Origin: Phytophthora sp. 'mugwort' | Lineage: Eukaryota > Oomycota > Peronosporomycetes > Peronosporales > Peronosporaceae | Assembly (NCBI GenBank): GCA_033558025.1 | Contig: JAUCEF010000004.1 | Location: 1,302,001-1,366,000, forward strand | DNA: 64,000 nt | Reading direction: 5' to 3' | Shown here: piece by piece, positions 1-11,754 of the stretch | How positions within the stretch are numbered: the first letter of the stretch is position 1 | Layout of the letters: each line of letters starts with the position of its first letter | The notes under the pieces: generated by a model | Databases searched by the model: none | Told to the model about the DNA's origin: nothing | What the model saw: the letters and a program-made list of their open reading frames with translations, nothing else | Position numbers and translations under genes: made by a program

Positions 1-1435
1 ATCGGTAATCTGACTAAGGGCCGATTGGGCTCTTGTAACCGGCGTCCAAACGCCTCCCAGCGATATCGAAGTTATAGATAAGCGCCCAGCGAGCCTCGTA
101 CGCAGTCCAGCGCAACGTAGTCGACTGTGTAACGCTAGCTAAGCTGCTCCAAAGTTGAATATGCAGGGCGGGGTAGGTTGGCGACATAGCGGGGAGGAAG
201 CAGTTAATAGCCGAGTTCCATGTCCATCAATTACAATTTTTGGTGATATGGTTGCCCCATATTCGCCAGACAACTTCCTCCTTTAAAGTGTCGCACCCAT
301 TCTTCCTGAACCTAAGACACTATGGCTCTCAGAGAGACTTCCGCTGTTGCTCCAGATCGGTTCATTTGCTCCGGTCGAATGCAGGTTGCTTTGAACGCTT
401 CGAGATCCTGAGCTTGAGTTATGCAAATGTAATACCCATAGATCGAAAGTTTTACAGCCTGGACGCGTATTTTCGTCAGCTACTGGCTCCATGCTCCCCT
501 CGGTCTTAGTACTTTCCACGAAATGCTTCTTCACCTTCAACTGCATCGCTTAGCCGATTCCCCTGCATTATGTTCCTCTGTAGACCAACCCCGTCGGTCT
601 TGACTGCTTATCGTTTCGCGCGGATGGCGTATGGGTTCCAAAGCTTATCCATGGTCCCAGGAAACGAGGCACCGTCGAAAACAGCAGCTTCCAGCGAGTT
701 ACTCGACGTGCCGTATTGTTTGTTTCTTTGACGATCGCTGCACCAGAAGCGCATAAAGCCGCTGAGGTGAAGCCATCACTTCGTTAGTATTTTCAATCCA
801 CACCGTGAAGCAGAATCTGCATTCCGAGGCTCCAATGAGTGCGTCCCATTACCATAGCCTTCACCATGCTGATTTCTCCTGTCGAAGCTTGAACGGGGGT
901 GGCCTCTTTCAGCAGGAGCTACGGTCACGCTACATCCCTCCGGAAAAAATTGAGCTGAAATTGTTTCGTCAACAGGAACCAGGGTGGCGCTATCTTCCTA
1001 TCGAACAGTTTGGGTGCGGCTCCATCAGAACTAGAGTAGACCTCGCGGACATCTTGACGATTCACTACAACAAGGTACTATTCAGAAACCCGTCTGCTGG
1101 AACAATTCTTTGGAATAATATGAAGTTACGTCGCTCTTGCACTGTTTATTAACGGTGCGAAGCGCCGGCATTGTCAGCCCGAACCGAACACTGATTGGCG
1201 GATCCCCAAGATACTTAAAGGGACTGATGTTTGCGCAAGCGCACTCATCAGAAGAACGGAAAGGACAACAGGAACTAGGAATCTAGAAAAACAAGAAGGA
1301 CAGGTCTAAGTCACTCCAATCTTACTCACTTCGGCATTTGCCCTTAGCCATAAGCGCTAATCAACAGAATAACCGCCTCAAAAACGTCCGGGCCAGGAGC
1401 ATTCTACCAAGTATCCTCAAGCACTACGAGAGCCG
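1..1435. other. Unassigned decayed intergenic DNA
   Basis: I see no recognisable gene in this stretch. The longest open frame (about 805-1152, plus) shows no familiar motif and no codon pattern like that of the real genes farther right. It probably represents very old repeat sequence, because the DNA directly after it is a decayed copia gag. Confidence 0.4.
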
Positions 1436-1439
1436 AACC

Positions 1440-1950
1440 CCCTGGGTATTGGGAATTATTTCCACTGGGAGTATAACATGCGCATGACCCTAGCTCGGAA
1501 GTAGCTACTGACGCATGCGGGGGACGTCAAGCAGGACAGCGAGATCACGGAGTCGTGGCTCCTAATAACTCAAAGGTGTTGGGGATCATCGCGCAAGGTG
1601 TAGAAATCCATCACCGGACGAAGATCTGTTCCGCAGTCCGAGCCGTGAACGCGTGGATAACGCTTCGAGAATTATAAAACCGCCCGTGCCCACAGCCGTG
1701 TCGATATACACGAGCTCAAGATGGAGAACGGTTCAACGATGGCGAAGCACGTAGGTGCTTTCAACGAGCTGATCGTCGGACCCCAGACGCTGGGGGGAGC
1801 CCGTCATGGTCACTGCTGCAGTAGCCCGAGTAAAAGTTACGACGAATTAGCTAGCACCGTCCTGTCGCTGAGGTAACCCCTATTAGGTATTTTGGAAGCT
1901 TAGAAAGAAAATACCGTGTTCTGTATGCGCGATCCGTAGCCAGACAGAGC
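1440..1950 (+). pseudogene. Ty1/copia gag remnant (plus strand)
   Basis: Translating across several frame changes gives segments typical of the capsid (gag) region of oomycete copia elements: NYFHWEYNMRMTLARK near 1450, then NNSKVLGIIAQGVEIHH near 1570, and HELKMENGSTMAKHVGAFNE near 1710, followed by a short piece resembling the SLPxxY(D)EL segment. Gag coats the element RNA and forms the virus-like particle. Stops and frameshifts make it non-functional. No zinc knuckle, protease, integrase or reverse transcriptase follows in this orientation, so only the 5' part of an element remains. It points opposite to the other copia remnant at 2.9-5.2 kb. The family assignment rests on recognition of gag motifs, not a search. 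Confidence 0.6.
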
Positions 1951-2880
1951 TCAACCGAATAAGCAGCCGCGTGCTCCGTAGCTTATCGCATCTGGGCACA
2001 TAAAAAACGTAACGCAGATTTTGCCTGCCCGTTTGCATACACGTATATTCGGACAATTCAACCCAGCCGAAATGGGTGCATACGGATAGCTTGCGGTATT
2101 GTGAATTCTAGCCAAACTTGCCGATGGTCGGTTCACCAACAGTGGGTTGAATAGGCCAATACAATTAGCAAGTTGTTTAGGAATCGGCCAACCCCATTCC
2201 ATATAATACGGAAAGGTTTCGCCTAAGTCCGATTAAATACTTACTGGTGACCATTGTTAACTCAAGTGCGTTTGGGCTTTCGGTCGATTTGCAGGTCGAT
2301 TTGGGCGCGTCATTCAGCCAATCAACCGCGGAACCTTCGACTAGAACGCAGAATATTTGACGTGGAGCAGGAACTGCTCATCATACGGGGTCCATGCCAC
2401 CCCTTCCAGCCTCTCTGCTACCTAGTGGCTGAGCCTCCCCCATTGTTGTGCTTGGTTTTCTACATCTGCGGCGTCCCTTAGAGACCGGTCCGAGAGGTAG
2501 TTGTTATTTGCACCGCTCTGCGATGTTGCCGGCGGCATTTACCGGTCTACCGGCAGCCCTTCTTGGATAGGCTCGGATGCGGACGGACCATTAACAGTGG
2601 CGGAACAGACCCCACCCCGATTAACTATCTATTGGTGCACCTGGAACGTCGGCCTTGTCTCCTCTCGTACCACGCGGCCGTTCTGGTCACGTTTTTTTCT
2701 TTTCGCAAAGACCCAGATGTTCCAATGTGACAGCGGGCGCTCCCCGTGATACCAGTCCTCAGGTACGCTTCCTCGCGTGTGAAAGCATCTCAACGTCCAT
2801 TGCTGCGCACTACTGCATTGCGTTACCACTAGCCGTCGCCTGAGCGTAGTAATCGGTATAGTAGTAGTCAACAGCGTCAC
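1951..2880. other. Unassigned spacer between two copia remnants
   Basis: Several short open frames occur on both strands, but none carries a motif I recognise. The copia gag on the left does not visibly continue here, and the copia remnant on the right runs toward this spacer, so part of it may be decayed reverse-transcriptase or LTR sequence. Confidence 0.3.
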
Positions 2881-2884
2881 CAAT

Positions 2885-5205
2885 CACGCAGCGTACGTCA
2901 GAGCAGCCTCAGCGATAGGACCGTCCTCGTCGATGGCACGCTTCAGAACGGTGCACCGTCGCCTCCTTTTGAATTTCGTTTTTCTTCATCATCCGTTCCA
3001 TCTACATGTACTCGAAGGAACGTCTTGAACGTTCCGTCAGGTGGATGGAATAGTCCTCAACCGTTTTTGAACTCGATACGGGTGAACAGTACGGTGCCGG
3101 ATATAGTTCAGTAGAAGCAGGGCGTTCCACCTGCATAAGCAAATATGTTGCAGTGTCCTGGCTGTGTATTCTCCATGTTCACGTCCAGCGCGTCGTTTCA
3201 AACACCTTACTTAAGATCCTCCACGACGGGCCGGAGTTAACGGGTGCAGGCGCGACTTCATCATCAGCGTCCTTGGTCACGTGGAAGGACGTTCCGTTCT
3301 GGGTCGACTGCGTCTCGTATATATTGCCTACTTCACGCTCGTCCAGTTTCACAGAACGTGGTGTCTCGACCGTGGATGCGACCAAGTCGAATCCACAGTA
3401 CCCTTGAGGGTCTCAGCGTACCTAAAGAGGATTGAATCTCTTTGTCTCGAGCATTGTCCTTTTCACCATGCCAACGGGATGTACCCGTGTGGACTAAACA
3501 CGCACAGATTGTCTAGCATAAGTTTCATCTTGATTTAAATGGTGTCATTAGTGTTTGCTGCGTGTTTGTAGAACGGTCGATGAGGAACACAGCCGTACTC
3601 GCAGCTTCCCCCACCACTCCATCGGAACGTCCTCGTAGTGTAGCATCTCCGTGCCTTCTCCATGATGAGACGGTCCATCCGTTCTGCCGCTCCATTCTGC
3701 CGATGGGATGTACGGTAGGGTCCGTTGGTACAGGATACCGTTCAGGGCACAGATCTTCGTCACTTCCTTGTTCACAATCTTTGTTCCGTTGCCCGCCCTA
3801 GACACATAATCTGTTCTCCTCACTGCCTCTCGTAGAATGCCGTGAATGGCTTCAGCTTGGCGTCCATCCTTTTCGTAAACGAGGCTACCACATGTCTCGA
3901 GTAGTCGTAAAAAGAAGAATATCAAGATATAGCTGGCACCACCCTTCGAGTGTTTCTGTATCGGTCCCATCACGTCCGTGTGGACGAGCTCCAGAGCGCG
4001 CGATGGTTTCGACTGGGACGGCCTGGGAACGCTGCCATCGTCTGCTTCCCCTTCGTGCATCCGACGCCGAAAGTATGGAAAGGTTGGTTGGTGGCACGCT
4101 GTGTCCAAGCTAGAGCATCGTCCTAGTTTGTGTGCCCCACGCAAGCGCCAAATCTTCATTGCCTCGGTGTACTGGGGGTGCCGTGCTTCTTCCTTGTCGT
4201 AGCTCAATACGTACCCCTTGAAGACATTCTTGCCCAGCGCGCCTTTCTCTAGATTACACATGCGTAACGCTGGAACTAGACGTTCATGCTCCACTCAGCC
4301 AGCTTTTCCACCGGCAGCAGCCGTTTATCAAGTACCGGGGTGTGAATAATATCTACCAACTTGATCCATTTCCGATCAAGCGTATCGTTCCCGATCTGCC
4401 GCACGCAGTAATTTGCTGTCCGCAATTATCGCCTCGATGACAGTGTCCAAGTCTTACTCAAGAAGATCTGTACGGTTTGGGGTCATGCGGGCGGGCGGTT
4501 GCATCACTGTCAATCGACAACCCGTCAAGGCATACCGTACCCACTGCGAAGACCGCGACCCCCTCATACTGTAGCGGTTTCGCACCAGCCAGTCTTGCTT
4601 AATGCGCCCAGTTGGTTGCGCTTGAAGCACTTACCCTTGAAACCACCAGCGTGCTTTTGCGGATGTACCGGTTGCGACGGGCTCCTTTGCCGCCCTTGAA
4701 CTGTCCAGATGGCTGCGTCCTTCGTCTCCAATTATTTGTACTAGTTTATCAGCTGCTCTTCGACCTCGCTCAGCGTGATGTTATTCGCTTTCTCGACAAA
4801 GAAATAGATCAACCCGTACTCAATCGGGCGACTGCTCAGTAGTACCACGAGCTGCTGCGCTTTATCGACCTGCTATATTTGCCTATGCCAGGCCGACGAC
4901 AAGCTAGTCAAAGGGGTCCAGATGCTTAGTCGTGGTCTTTCTGTTCTCCTCAAGATGGCATATCACAGTGCCACGGTTTCGAGCGTGGCATGGCTGTAAA
5001 CTTCACGGAGCGTTACCCACACTTGTACGGCACATGTCGCGGACGTGGTCTGGAGCTAAAATTTCACGCCTTCCGCGAAAATGCTTAGCGCCTTCGATTC
5101 ACGCCTTCGTGATCCCGTTTCCTGACTTGATGACCTATACATGCTCAAGCAGCCCCTTCTTAGTGAGCGACATGTTAATCGTTCTTGCTGGGGTGAGTCA
5201 TTCTT
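2885..5205 (-). pseudogene. Decayed Ty1/copia retroelement, gag to start of RT
   Basis: Reading down the minus strand, the order is that of a copia polyprotein. Gag: MSLTKKGLLEHV near 5180 and KAQQLVVLLSS near 4865, with stops. Nucleocapsid: FKGKCFKRNQLGAL near 4640, a CCHC knuckle in which the second Cys is Arg. Protease tail: a LVDIIHTPVLDKRLLPVEKL-like stretch near 4350-4300. Integrase: about 4294-3548 with ALELVHTDVMGP, the first catalytic Asp region. Connector toward RT: FRYAETLKGTV near 3440 and SVKLDEREVG near 3340. The RT itself is not recognisable. LTRs were not found. Gag binds RNA and integrase inserts the cDNA; this copy is dead because of stops, frameshifts and the lost zinc ligand. 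Confidence 0.7.
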
Positions 5206-5209
5206 GGTA

Positions 5210-5820
5210 TTGTCATCGTACTGAGCTGCGTCTCGTAACATATTGAGGCAGTAGTTGCTGCGTAAGAAGTCAACGCCGAAGTGATTAGATTAAAACATTT
5301 CTACGCGATCTCAAAAGCTACGCTCCACTGCCCTCCTTTTTCTCCTCGCTTGCTGTCCAGCACCCACGATCGTTCAGCCAATGTTAACATTACCGCGGTT
5401 CGACGCCACTGCTTAACCATATATGGCCATGCCTCCTTAAGCTGGCGCCATCTTTGATCGTCATTATTTCTCGGCCAGATGTACATATCGTCAGAATAAT
5501 CTTTTTTTCCCACTACTTTCAGGGGTCAATCCGACAAGACACTAGACGGGTGGATCTTTCTTGTTTGCGTGGTGTTTTTCTGTATTTGGAGTGAGTATAA
5601 ACGTGTCCATCGGGTTGCCTGACCAGATGCACCGGTATGCGCCGGTATATCTAAATACAACTTGAAGAATTCCCTTGTTCCATTGTGGAATACAGTTTTT
5701 CAGGTCAACCGAGGTTACATTAATGGGGGCTTATGCAATGACCATCCGCTCATCGATAGGGGACGATGTGTGGCAACCCACCAAATGGTCATGCAGTCAG
5801 CCCTAGTAATGCAACGTTGA
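5210..5820. other. Unassigned spacer
   Basis: No gene recognised. A short minus-strand frame contains the letters ERSWVLDS, which superficially recall a copia protease, but its position upstream of the gag start argues against that reading. This may include decayed LTR or leader sequence of the flanking retroelements. Confidence 0.3.
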
Positions 5821-5824
5821 ATCG

Positions 5825-8340
5825 CCCAGCGGAAATTCCACCGTATTGGCGACAATGTGGCTACCTACTCCATACAGATCCTGGTGAATACGTCACAAAT
5901 CGATCGTGAGCGCATCCATGTCTGATCGATACATGTAGGTAGCCCCGACGGCGCTCAAACAGTATGAGCTGAATCAACAAGCGCGGGATCTGACCAATCA
6001 TGATGGCAAATCGTTTGATGGCGTCCAGGGTGGGCTTCTGCGACGGTTCAGGTACAGTGCCACCGAAATCTCGACATGCAGTTTTTTTTCGGGCCTGGAC
6101 GAGAATCGGGGCGACGAACACTTGGAACAAGATGAGTGGGTGTCCAGATCGCGACACCGTCCCTGTAGTGGGGAGCCGCCATGGCCCGTCTTGGAACCGA
6201 TGAGACGCATGCACTTTTTACTCGAAGAAGACAGTATTGGATGGCCCTCACGCCTAGGACCGCGATGTCTTGTGCTCGACCTGCAAACCACTTGAAGAAA
6301 CCCCCACATATCCTGGCGACTTCCGATCGCCTCAGGAGAAAAAGAACGCCAGCCACATGACCTCCATAGCGCTTGTTCAAACGGGCCAGTCATTGAGAGG
6401 CTGAGAAAGGACTCCTCGACGAGAGCGATCGATAGTTGTGCTTTCCGTTGCGGTGGCGAGTCCATCCGGTTGATTTCTTTGAAAAGGGCGAGGATGTGCG
6501 AATAGGCGGCGCGCCCAGCTGCCGCGAAGAAATTCCGAACGCCCGGGAGAACCGCCAGGATCGATTCACTAGGAAGTAGTCCACCTGATCCAAAACCAAA
6601 CTAAAATACGTGGAGAATAAGATTAGAAATATGCTGCATTGGTGTACAAGATGCATTGCGGTGCGATCTCGCGACGTGATGCCCAACCTGTTCGCTTGTT
6701 TGACGATCTGTTGTACTGGTCAAACGACGAGTCGGCAACAGAGTGAGCGCGAAGAGATGCAATCGGATATTGGACAGACCCTCGATATCGACCATCGGTG
6801 ACGCCTGCGGCCAGCCAGGAATTGTGACGAGGCGTTGGCCGCATACTATGCGTTAGCAGTAGGCGGGTGCCAGCGCCGACGCGGTCATTGTCGACACCAG
6901 CAACATTAGATGCAGAAATATGGAGCTGGGATGAATCTTCCAACAATAGCCCAGAAGCCGGGTGATAGCTTGGGCGCACGGATTCGCAAAGAGACCTTGT
7001 TTGGTTATGTTTCGGCAGAGGTGTTGTCGATACGGAACTTGACATGCCACGTATGTCCATTGCGCGGGACACCGGAGCCCCACTGAGATCACACTGTGTG
7101 CATAGCTAGCGCAAAAACCAACAGCAAGCGGAAGTTTATGTCGAACCCCCTTTGACGTGTCGTTTGGTTAACTTGACAATCAGTCGCGCTTGGTGTCTGA
7201 GGACTGGTACGTGTGGGAATCTCCTGCGATAAAATGTTCAATGCACAAAGCCCGGCGTCTGGCGCATCTATTTCAACCACAGTGTGCGGTGACAGGGGTG
7301 TTGAAATATTGCAGAGACAACCCGATCGGATGAGGGTACGAACCACCGCCACAGCAGGCGCTTCGGCATGTCTGGTGTGTCGATACAGGTGCAAGCGGAT
7401 CTTCCGGTGCATAGACACTGAGGAAACTGCCGCTCCATAAGGATATGCCGAAGGTTACCCATCAGCGACCGAAACGCCTGCCTCAATATCGACATAGCGA
7501 AGTACACAGTCGCGACAATTCATCATGCCTTGCTAAACGTTTCAGCCGGTATGAATACTGTTTCCACGACTGAACCAAATGAGCACGCGCTTCTTTTTGC
7601 CCCACTCAGTGAACTTCTTGGCGTTGATGGCGACTGCACGCAGGGCCTCCACCATGGCAAACCTTAGAGACCGGTCCGCGTCGCTACAAAATACTAATGT
7701 CTGCAGACACGTCGATGTGCATTGGCAATTGAAGAAACCAGTCGACAAGAAGTCATTGTTGCGAGAAACATGCACCTGAGTTAAGGTGCTTCCGCAATCC
7801 CATATACCCTGGTGATCCGGTCCAGCCGAACGGTGCGGAGCTCGGTCATGATGATGTCGCTCTCCCAGGCGAACGTGCGCACGCCGTTGCTGAAAATACT
7901 GAATCGGGAAGCGATGCGACGTCGCCGGTCATCAAGGTGATCGCATTCCGACTTCAGGATTTCAGTAGCTACCCCATCGCCGTGTTGTTTCCCGTCTTGA
8001 TGATGCTCCGCTGACTCGTTTAATCAGTGATGAAGGCATCTTCATGACACGAGAGATCGTGGATCGTGCAGTCTGTAACGATGGCGTCCGCATCGACCTT
8101 GTCGACCACCCCAAAAGGGCTGATCATAACCTCGGGCCATTTATTGAGGGTGGCTAGGTCGAGAACCAAGCATCGCCCGACATCCTGCTCCTTGTGAATG
8201 TTATTACGAAGAATGCTGAGGGGTTCTCTAGCTGGTCCGCGGTTTTGCGGGCGTGTAACTGTCGTAGTGAGGCCCTTTCAGTCGAACGTCAACGACTCCT
8301 CGAACAACCTTCTTTAGTTTTTTTCAGAAGCTCGTATCCC
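5825..8340 (-). pseudogene. Tyrosine-recombinase retroelement pol (DIRS/Ngaro type), decayed
   Basis: Reading down the minus strand with frameshifts gives the RT-RNase H-tyrosine recombinase order of YR retrotransposons. RT start: LVLDLATLNKWPEVMISPFG near 8170-8110. Fingers: DCTIHDLSCHEDAFITD near 8070, then SAPFGWTGSPG near 7830. Palm/connection: CSDADRSLRFAMVEAL near 7690 and FRSLMGNLRH near 7470. RNase H: EIDAPDAGLCALN near 7280 and GFDINFRLLL near 7140. C-terminal part of RNase H: HISASNVAGVDN near 6910. Recombinase core: FFLLRRSEVARICGG near 6335, and AVGATYMYRSDMDALTID near 5950, where the expected H/R-box residues are damaged. Such elements insert through a recombinase rather than a DDE integrase, so they leave no target duplication. 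This copy carries many stops. Gag was not identified. Confidence 0.7.
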
Positions 8341-8344
8341 TTGT

Positions 8345-10130
8345 ATACTTTATTCAGGAGCGCCGGAAACAGGTTTTGTTCGGGCTGTAATCGTGAACAG
8401 TCTCCCCACGCACCAACTACAGTGAAGCTGGCAGCGAGGCGCATGGCCCACGCGAGTACTCGGAGAGAACCCTCTGCAGTTGGGTAACTAGGAGAAAATC
8501 GGTACTGCTAACCCGGGTGAGACAGCGGGTAGTTGGCTGACGGGAGCGCGACACCTAACTTCGACATAGCTTGAGCTAGCGAGCCTTTGCAAGTCAAACG
8601 AAATATGTCGCTTCTCATGCGTGCAGTGGCGTGCAATTATTCTGCGGCCTCGACGCTGACAACGGGCACAGCTGGATTGCTGTGGAGGTGTTCAACTTGG
8701 CAGCTCCTGTCGTACGGCGCTCATCGCGCTGGTCACAGAAGGGCATCCGGCTTCCGACGGCATTTTCACAAGCGATAAAGCGCTCGATTCGTTTTCGCTG
8801 ACTAAAACACGACCCGCCCGTTGCAACATATGCATAACTCGCGCTGTATATGATGGCCGTGATGATTTTTTTCTGGATGTATGTCTGGCGCAGGCTATAC
8901 GGCCGTGGGCAAGGGCCGATCTGTATAGTCAGATGTAGCTGTACAATTACGAGCGGCTGTATGGTCCCCCGGGACCGTTACATTTAAGCACCCGTGGGTG
9001 TGACGATAGCTCCGATAGGCCCTCGCTGATACCGGTTTTCGGGTGCCTGGTGCCGTCGGACGAAGGGAAAAATAGATATCGTCACGAAAACAGGTCAATT
9101 CGGGCGCCAATTCAGACGTTGTCGCATCTAGGGCATGTGCCATATCTTCTCCGTGATCCACTTCGGCTGGGGAGATAACGTTAACTAGCGCCATTGTCCA
9201 CATGGGAGACTGGTGCGCAGGGCTTCGCAGAAGTTGCTCCACTTGAGGGTCGTCTAACTGTACTGCATGGAGCCAACCGCCGCACCGACTAACTTGTTGA
9301 CGTACACAAATATCAGTCGGACTCGCGCGGGCGTGTTCTCGGCTCGATTCTTGTCGCCGAAGTTGCGGAGGCGGGACTAGAGCTTACGCATGTGGCCGTA
9401 TCACACCTCCTGTCCGAAGGAGATCGAGCGTGAAGAGCATTGAAGGTGTCTTCGTACGATACGCACTTGATCGTAACAGCCGGTGATGATGCCGACGGGC
9501 TGAAGTCGATTGAGAAGTTGGCGTTCGTCGATCCGTCTTCCAATTGCTTCAACACCAATGACGTTTTGAAGCACATGACCGTCGATCCGACTGGCACTAA
9601 AGATCGCCAGCAACGTGGCAGGCTTGCTCGAAACTTCACACGTTCACGATGTCATCAACAGCAGCAGCTGCCTCTGCCACTGGTGCCACCATATCCGAAG
9701 GAGCCATGTCAGCCCTGGCTGCAGTGGGTCGGCCATGATGGCTTGGTCGATGGATTCGTGGGTGAGCATGTCGTGCTTGAGAAAAGAAATCCCCTACTTT
9801 CCTGTTTGCATGGTGTTCTACTGGGTTCGAAGTGAGGGTGAACGACACGTCTCTATCGGGAGATGTTCCGGTATGCACAGCACATCCAGTAGTCATGCCC
9901 ACACCTCATTGACCGTACTAAAATAAAGATGGAACTCATTAAACGGCGAATTTCTTGATGCGGTTTGGACGAGGTTGCAGGTAAGGTCGCAACTAGCATG
10001 CTCGTGCGAGAATGAAGCAGGCACATGAGGTGTCCTTTAAAAAAATCGGTAGCAATCCGGAAATATGTCAAAAAAAAAGACAGTGATCAAAACTCACTGC
10101 TCACCTACTAGACCATATTGAAACCTAGTC
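8345..10130. other. Unassigned region, possibly gag side of the YR retroelement
   Basis: No gene could be assigned. It lies upstream of the decayed YR retroelement, where its gag would be expected, and 9313-9902 has moderately long open frames on both strands, including DDADGLKSIEKLAFVDPSS on plus. The strand of any original coding sequence is not clear. No zinc knuckle was seen. A short A-rich run lies at about 10070. Confidence 0.3.
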
Positions 10131-10136
10131 ATTTTA

Positions 10137-10610
10137 TCAGTACCTGGTGTGACCTCCTTTACTCGCGATGACAACATCAAAACGGGCTGGAATGGACTTC
10201 ACGAACTTGCAGATAGCTTCAATGCTGGTCCAGATGTCCAAAAGGCAAACCTTCAGCTCTTTTGTAATGGTTGCCTTCGTGAACGGCAAGAATATTTCGG
10301 TAGTATTTTCTATTGACGGAGTTCTCACAGTAGTGTATGGTGCCGACGCCGTTCGCGCTCACACCGTCAGCGACTTGCGGCTACACTTAAAGGTCGGAAC
10401 CACGCACTTCTCGGAGAAAGCCTCGTGCGCGCGGCACCAAACGGAAACGCGTCATGCGGTCCGGAGCAGCTCAAGAGACGTCTCGTCCGTGAAGCACACC
10501 TTGTCCCAATCCTTCTCTTCCACACCGATGAGTTTCTGGGTGTTTAGGCAAGGCGCTGTCGGCGGTGCCTCTTGGAGAGGTAAGGCTTCTTTATATCCCA
10601 ACGGTCATGA
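10137..10610 (-). pseudogene. Tc1/mariner-type transposase C-terminal remnant
   Basis: The minus strand ends in SIPARFDVVIASKGGHTRY, the characteristic C-terminus of Tc1-like transposases. Upstream, in a shifted frame, is DWDKVCFTDETSLELL near 10510, which carries the first catalytic Asp of the DDE triad, followed by a tract like the conserved capsid-proximal segment (VVPTFKCSRKSLTV near 10400). The sequence then jumps directly toward the C-terminus, so the segment with the second Asp and the NPIEN box seems to be deleted. The enzyme cuts and pastes at TA sites; this copy cannot be active. It is immediately followed by an unrelated Harbinger-type remnant on the plus strand. Confidence 0.7.
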
Positions 10611-10649
10611 AGCCCAGAGACATTGAGTCGGTACCGGACCGTTTGAGGG

Positions 10650-11647
10650 AATATAGACAGCCCAGCTCCACCGACACATAGTCAGTGCAAACAGCTAGAG
10701 GCCATGGTCATACTGCTCTATCGGCTGTCGTATCCGCGTCGACTGCATGATATGTCCGGGAAGTTTGGCCGATCCGCTGGCAGCTTGTGCCGCATATTCC
10801 TATGCATGGGTAAGTTGCATCACTTCTCAACTATGCAATTGCTGGCATGCTAACCCAATGTTATTATGATCAGTCGACTATGTAGATGGTAGGTATAAAG
10901 ACAAGCAATTTTTTCAGGCTCAATTGGCCGCACGTCGTATGGACCAGTATTGCGCTGCAATTTCGGTGCGCACACATATTGAAGCTGTGTTCGAATTTCC
11001 AGATGGGGCTAAAATTCCTATTTGCCGGCCCAAGGCAATGGGAGATGGCGGTAACTTGCAACGTAGCGTCTACAGCGGCCACAAGAGAGTTCATTGCCTC
11101 GTATTACAGGGTACGATATACAAAATCGAAGCGGTTTGGAGATGATATGAGTTATCTAACATAGTTTTTTTTTTGTGAGTAACGTTACAGGTCTTACGAC
11201 ACCAGACGGACTGCGTATTCACTTCTACGGACCGTATGAAGGCAGACGTCGCGACACTACGGTGTTTGCAGCTAGTAGATTGTTGATTTTTTTTTAATCA
11301 ACATCCTACACTTTTCGACGGGCGGATGGTTTTCGGTGACCCAGCGTACAGCATCAGCAAGTACGTCGTAACGGGTTTCAAACACGCCGTTCTCTCCACT
11401 CATCAGCGCATATTAAAAGAGATAAGTGCTGTTAGAACGTCTGTGGAATGGAACTCTAAGCTGATGAAAACGCTGTAGGCCTATGTTGATTCAAGAAAGG
11501 TACGAAGGTGCGGCTCAGCCCAGCGGGCAAGATCGTTTGAGTGGAAATGCTACTGACAAATTGCCACTCCTGCTATTACGAAGGAAACCAAATTAGCTCA
11601 TACTTCGACTTGGAGCCACCGGCGTTACTGGGGTATCTAGAAATGTA
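10650..11647 (+). pseudogene. Harbinger/DDE_Tnp_4-type transposase, decayed, with introns
   Basis: Plus-strand pieces are LYRLSYPRRLHDMSGKFG near 10720, an intron (donor about 10809, acceptor about 10918), RRMDQYCAAISVRTHIEAVF near 10935, FPDGAKIPICRP (first catalytic Asp region), then a second intron before LTTPDGLRIHFYGPYEG near 11195. After a frameshift come VFGDPAYSISKYVV (second Asp) near 11330 and AVRTSVEWNSKLMKTL (Glu) near 11430, ending YFDLEP...GYLEM with a stop at 11645-11647. This is the order of HARBI1-like DDE transposases. Frameshifts at the 11.29-kb T run and an in-frame stop after MKTL disable it. It belongs to a different subfamily from the Harbinger element at 18.4-20.7 kb. 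Confidence 0.65.
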
Positions 11648-11754
11648 ACCCTCAGACATAAAGCTTCATTTTGTTAGCCTTCCAGCACTCACTCCGACAC
11701 TACCTACTTTTTCTGGCTAAAACTGCTAGGACCTCCATGAGGCGCTGGTTATCA

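Noticed and set aside
5301..5513. Minus-strand frame with ERSWVLDS resembling a copia protease
   Set aside because: It sits upstream of the gag start of the neighbouring copia remnant, while the protease would be expected downstream; the match is only a few residues.
10168..10626. 152-residue plus-strand open frame
   Set aside because: It is the mirror of the Tc1-type transposase remnant on the minus strand; the minus frames carry the recognisable C-terminal GGHTRY and catalytic-region sequence.
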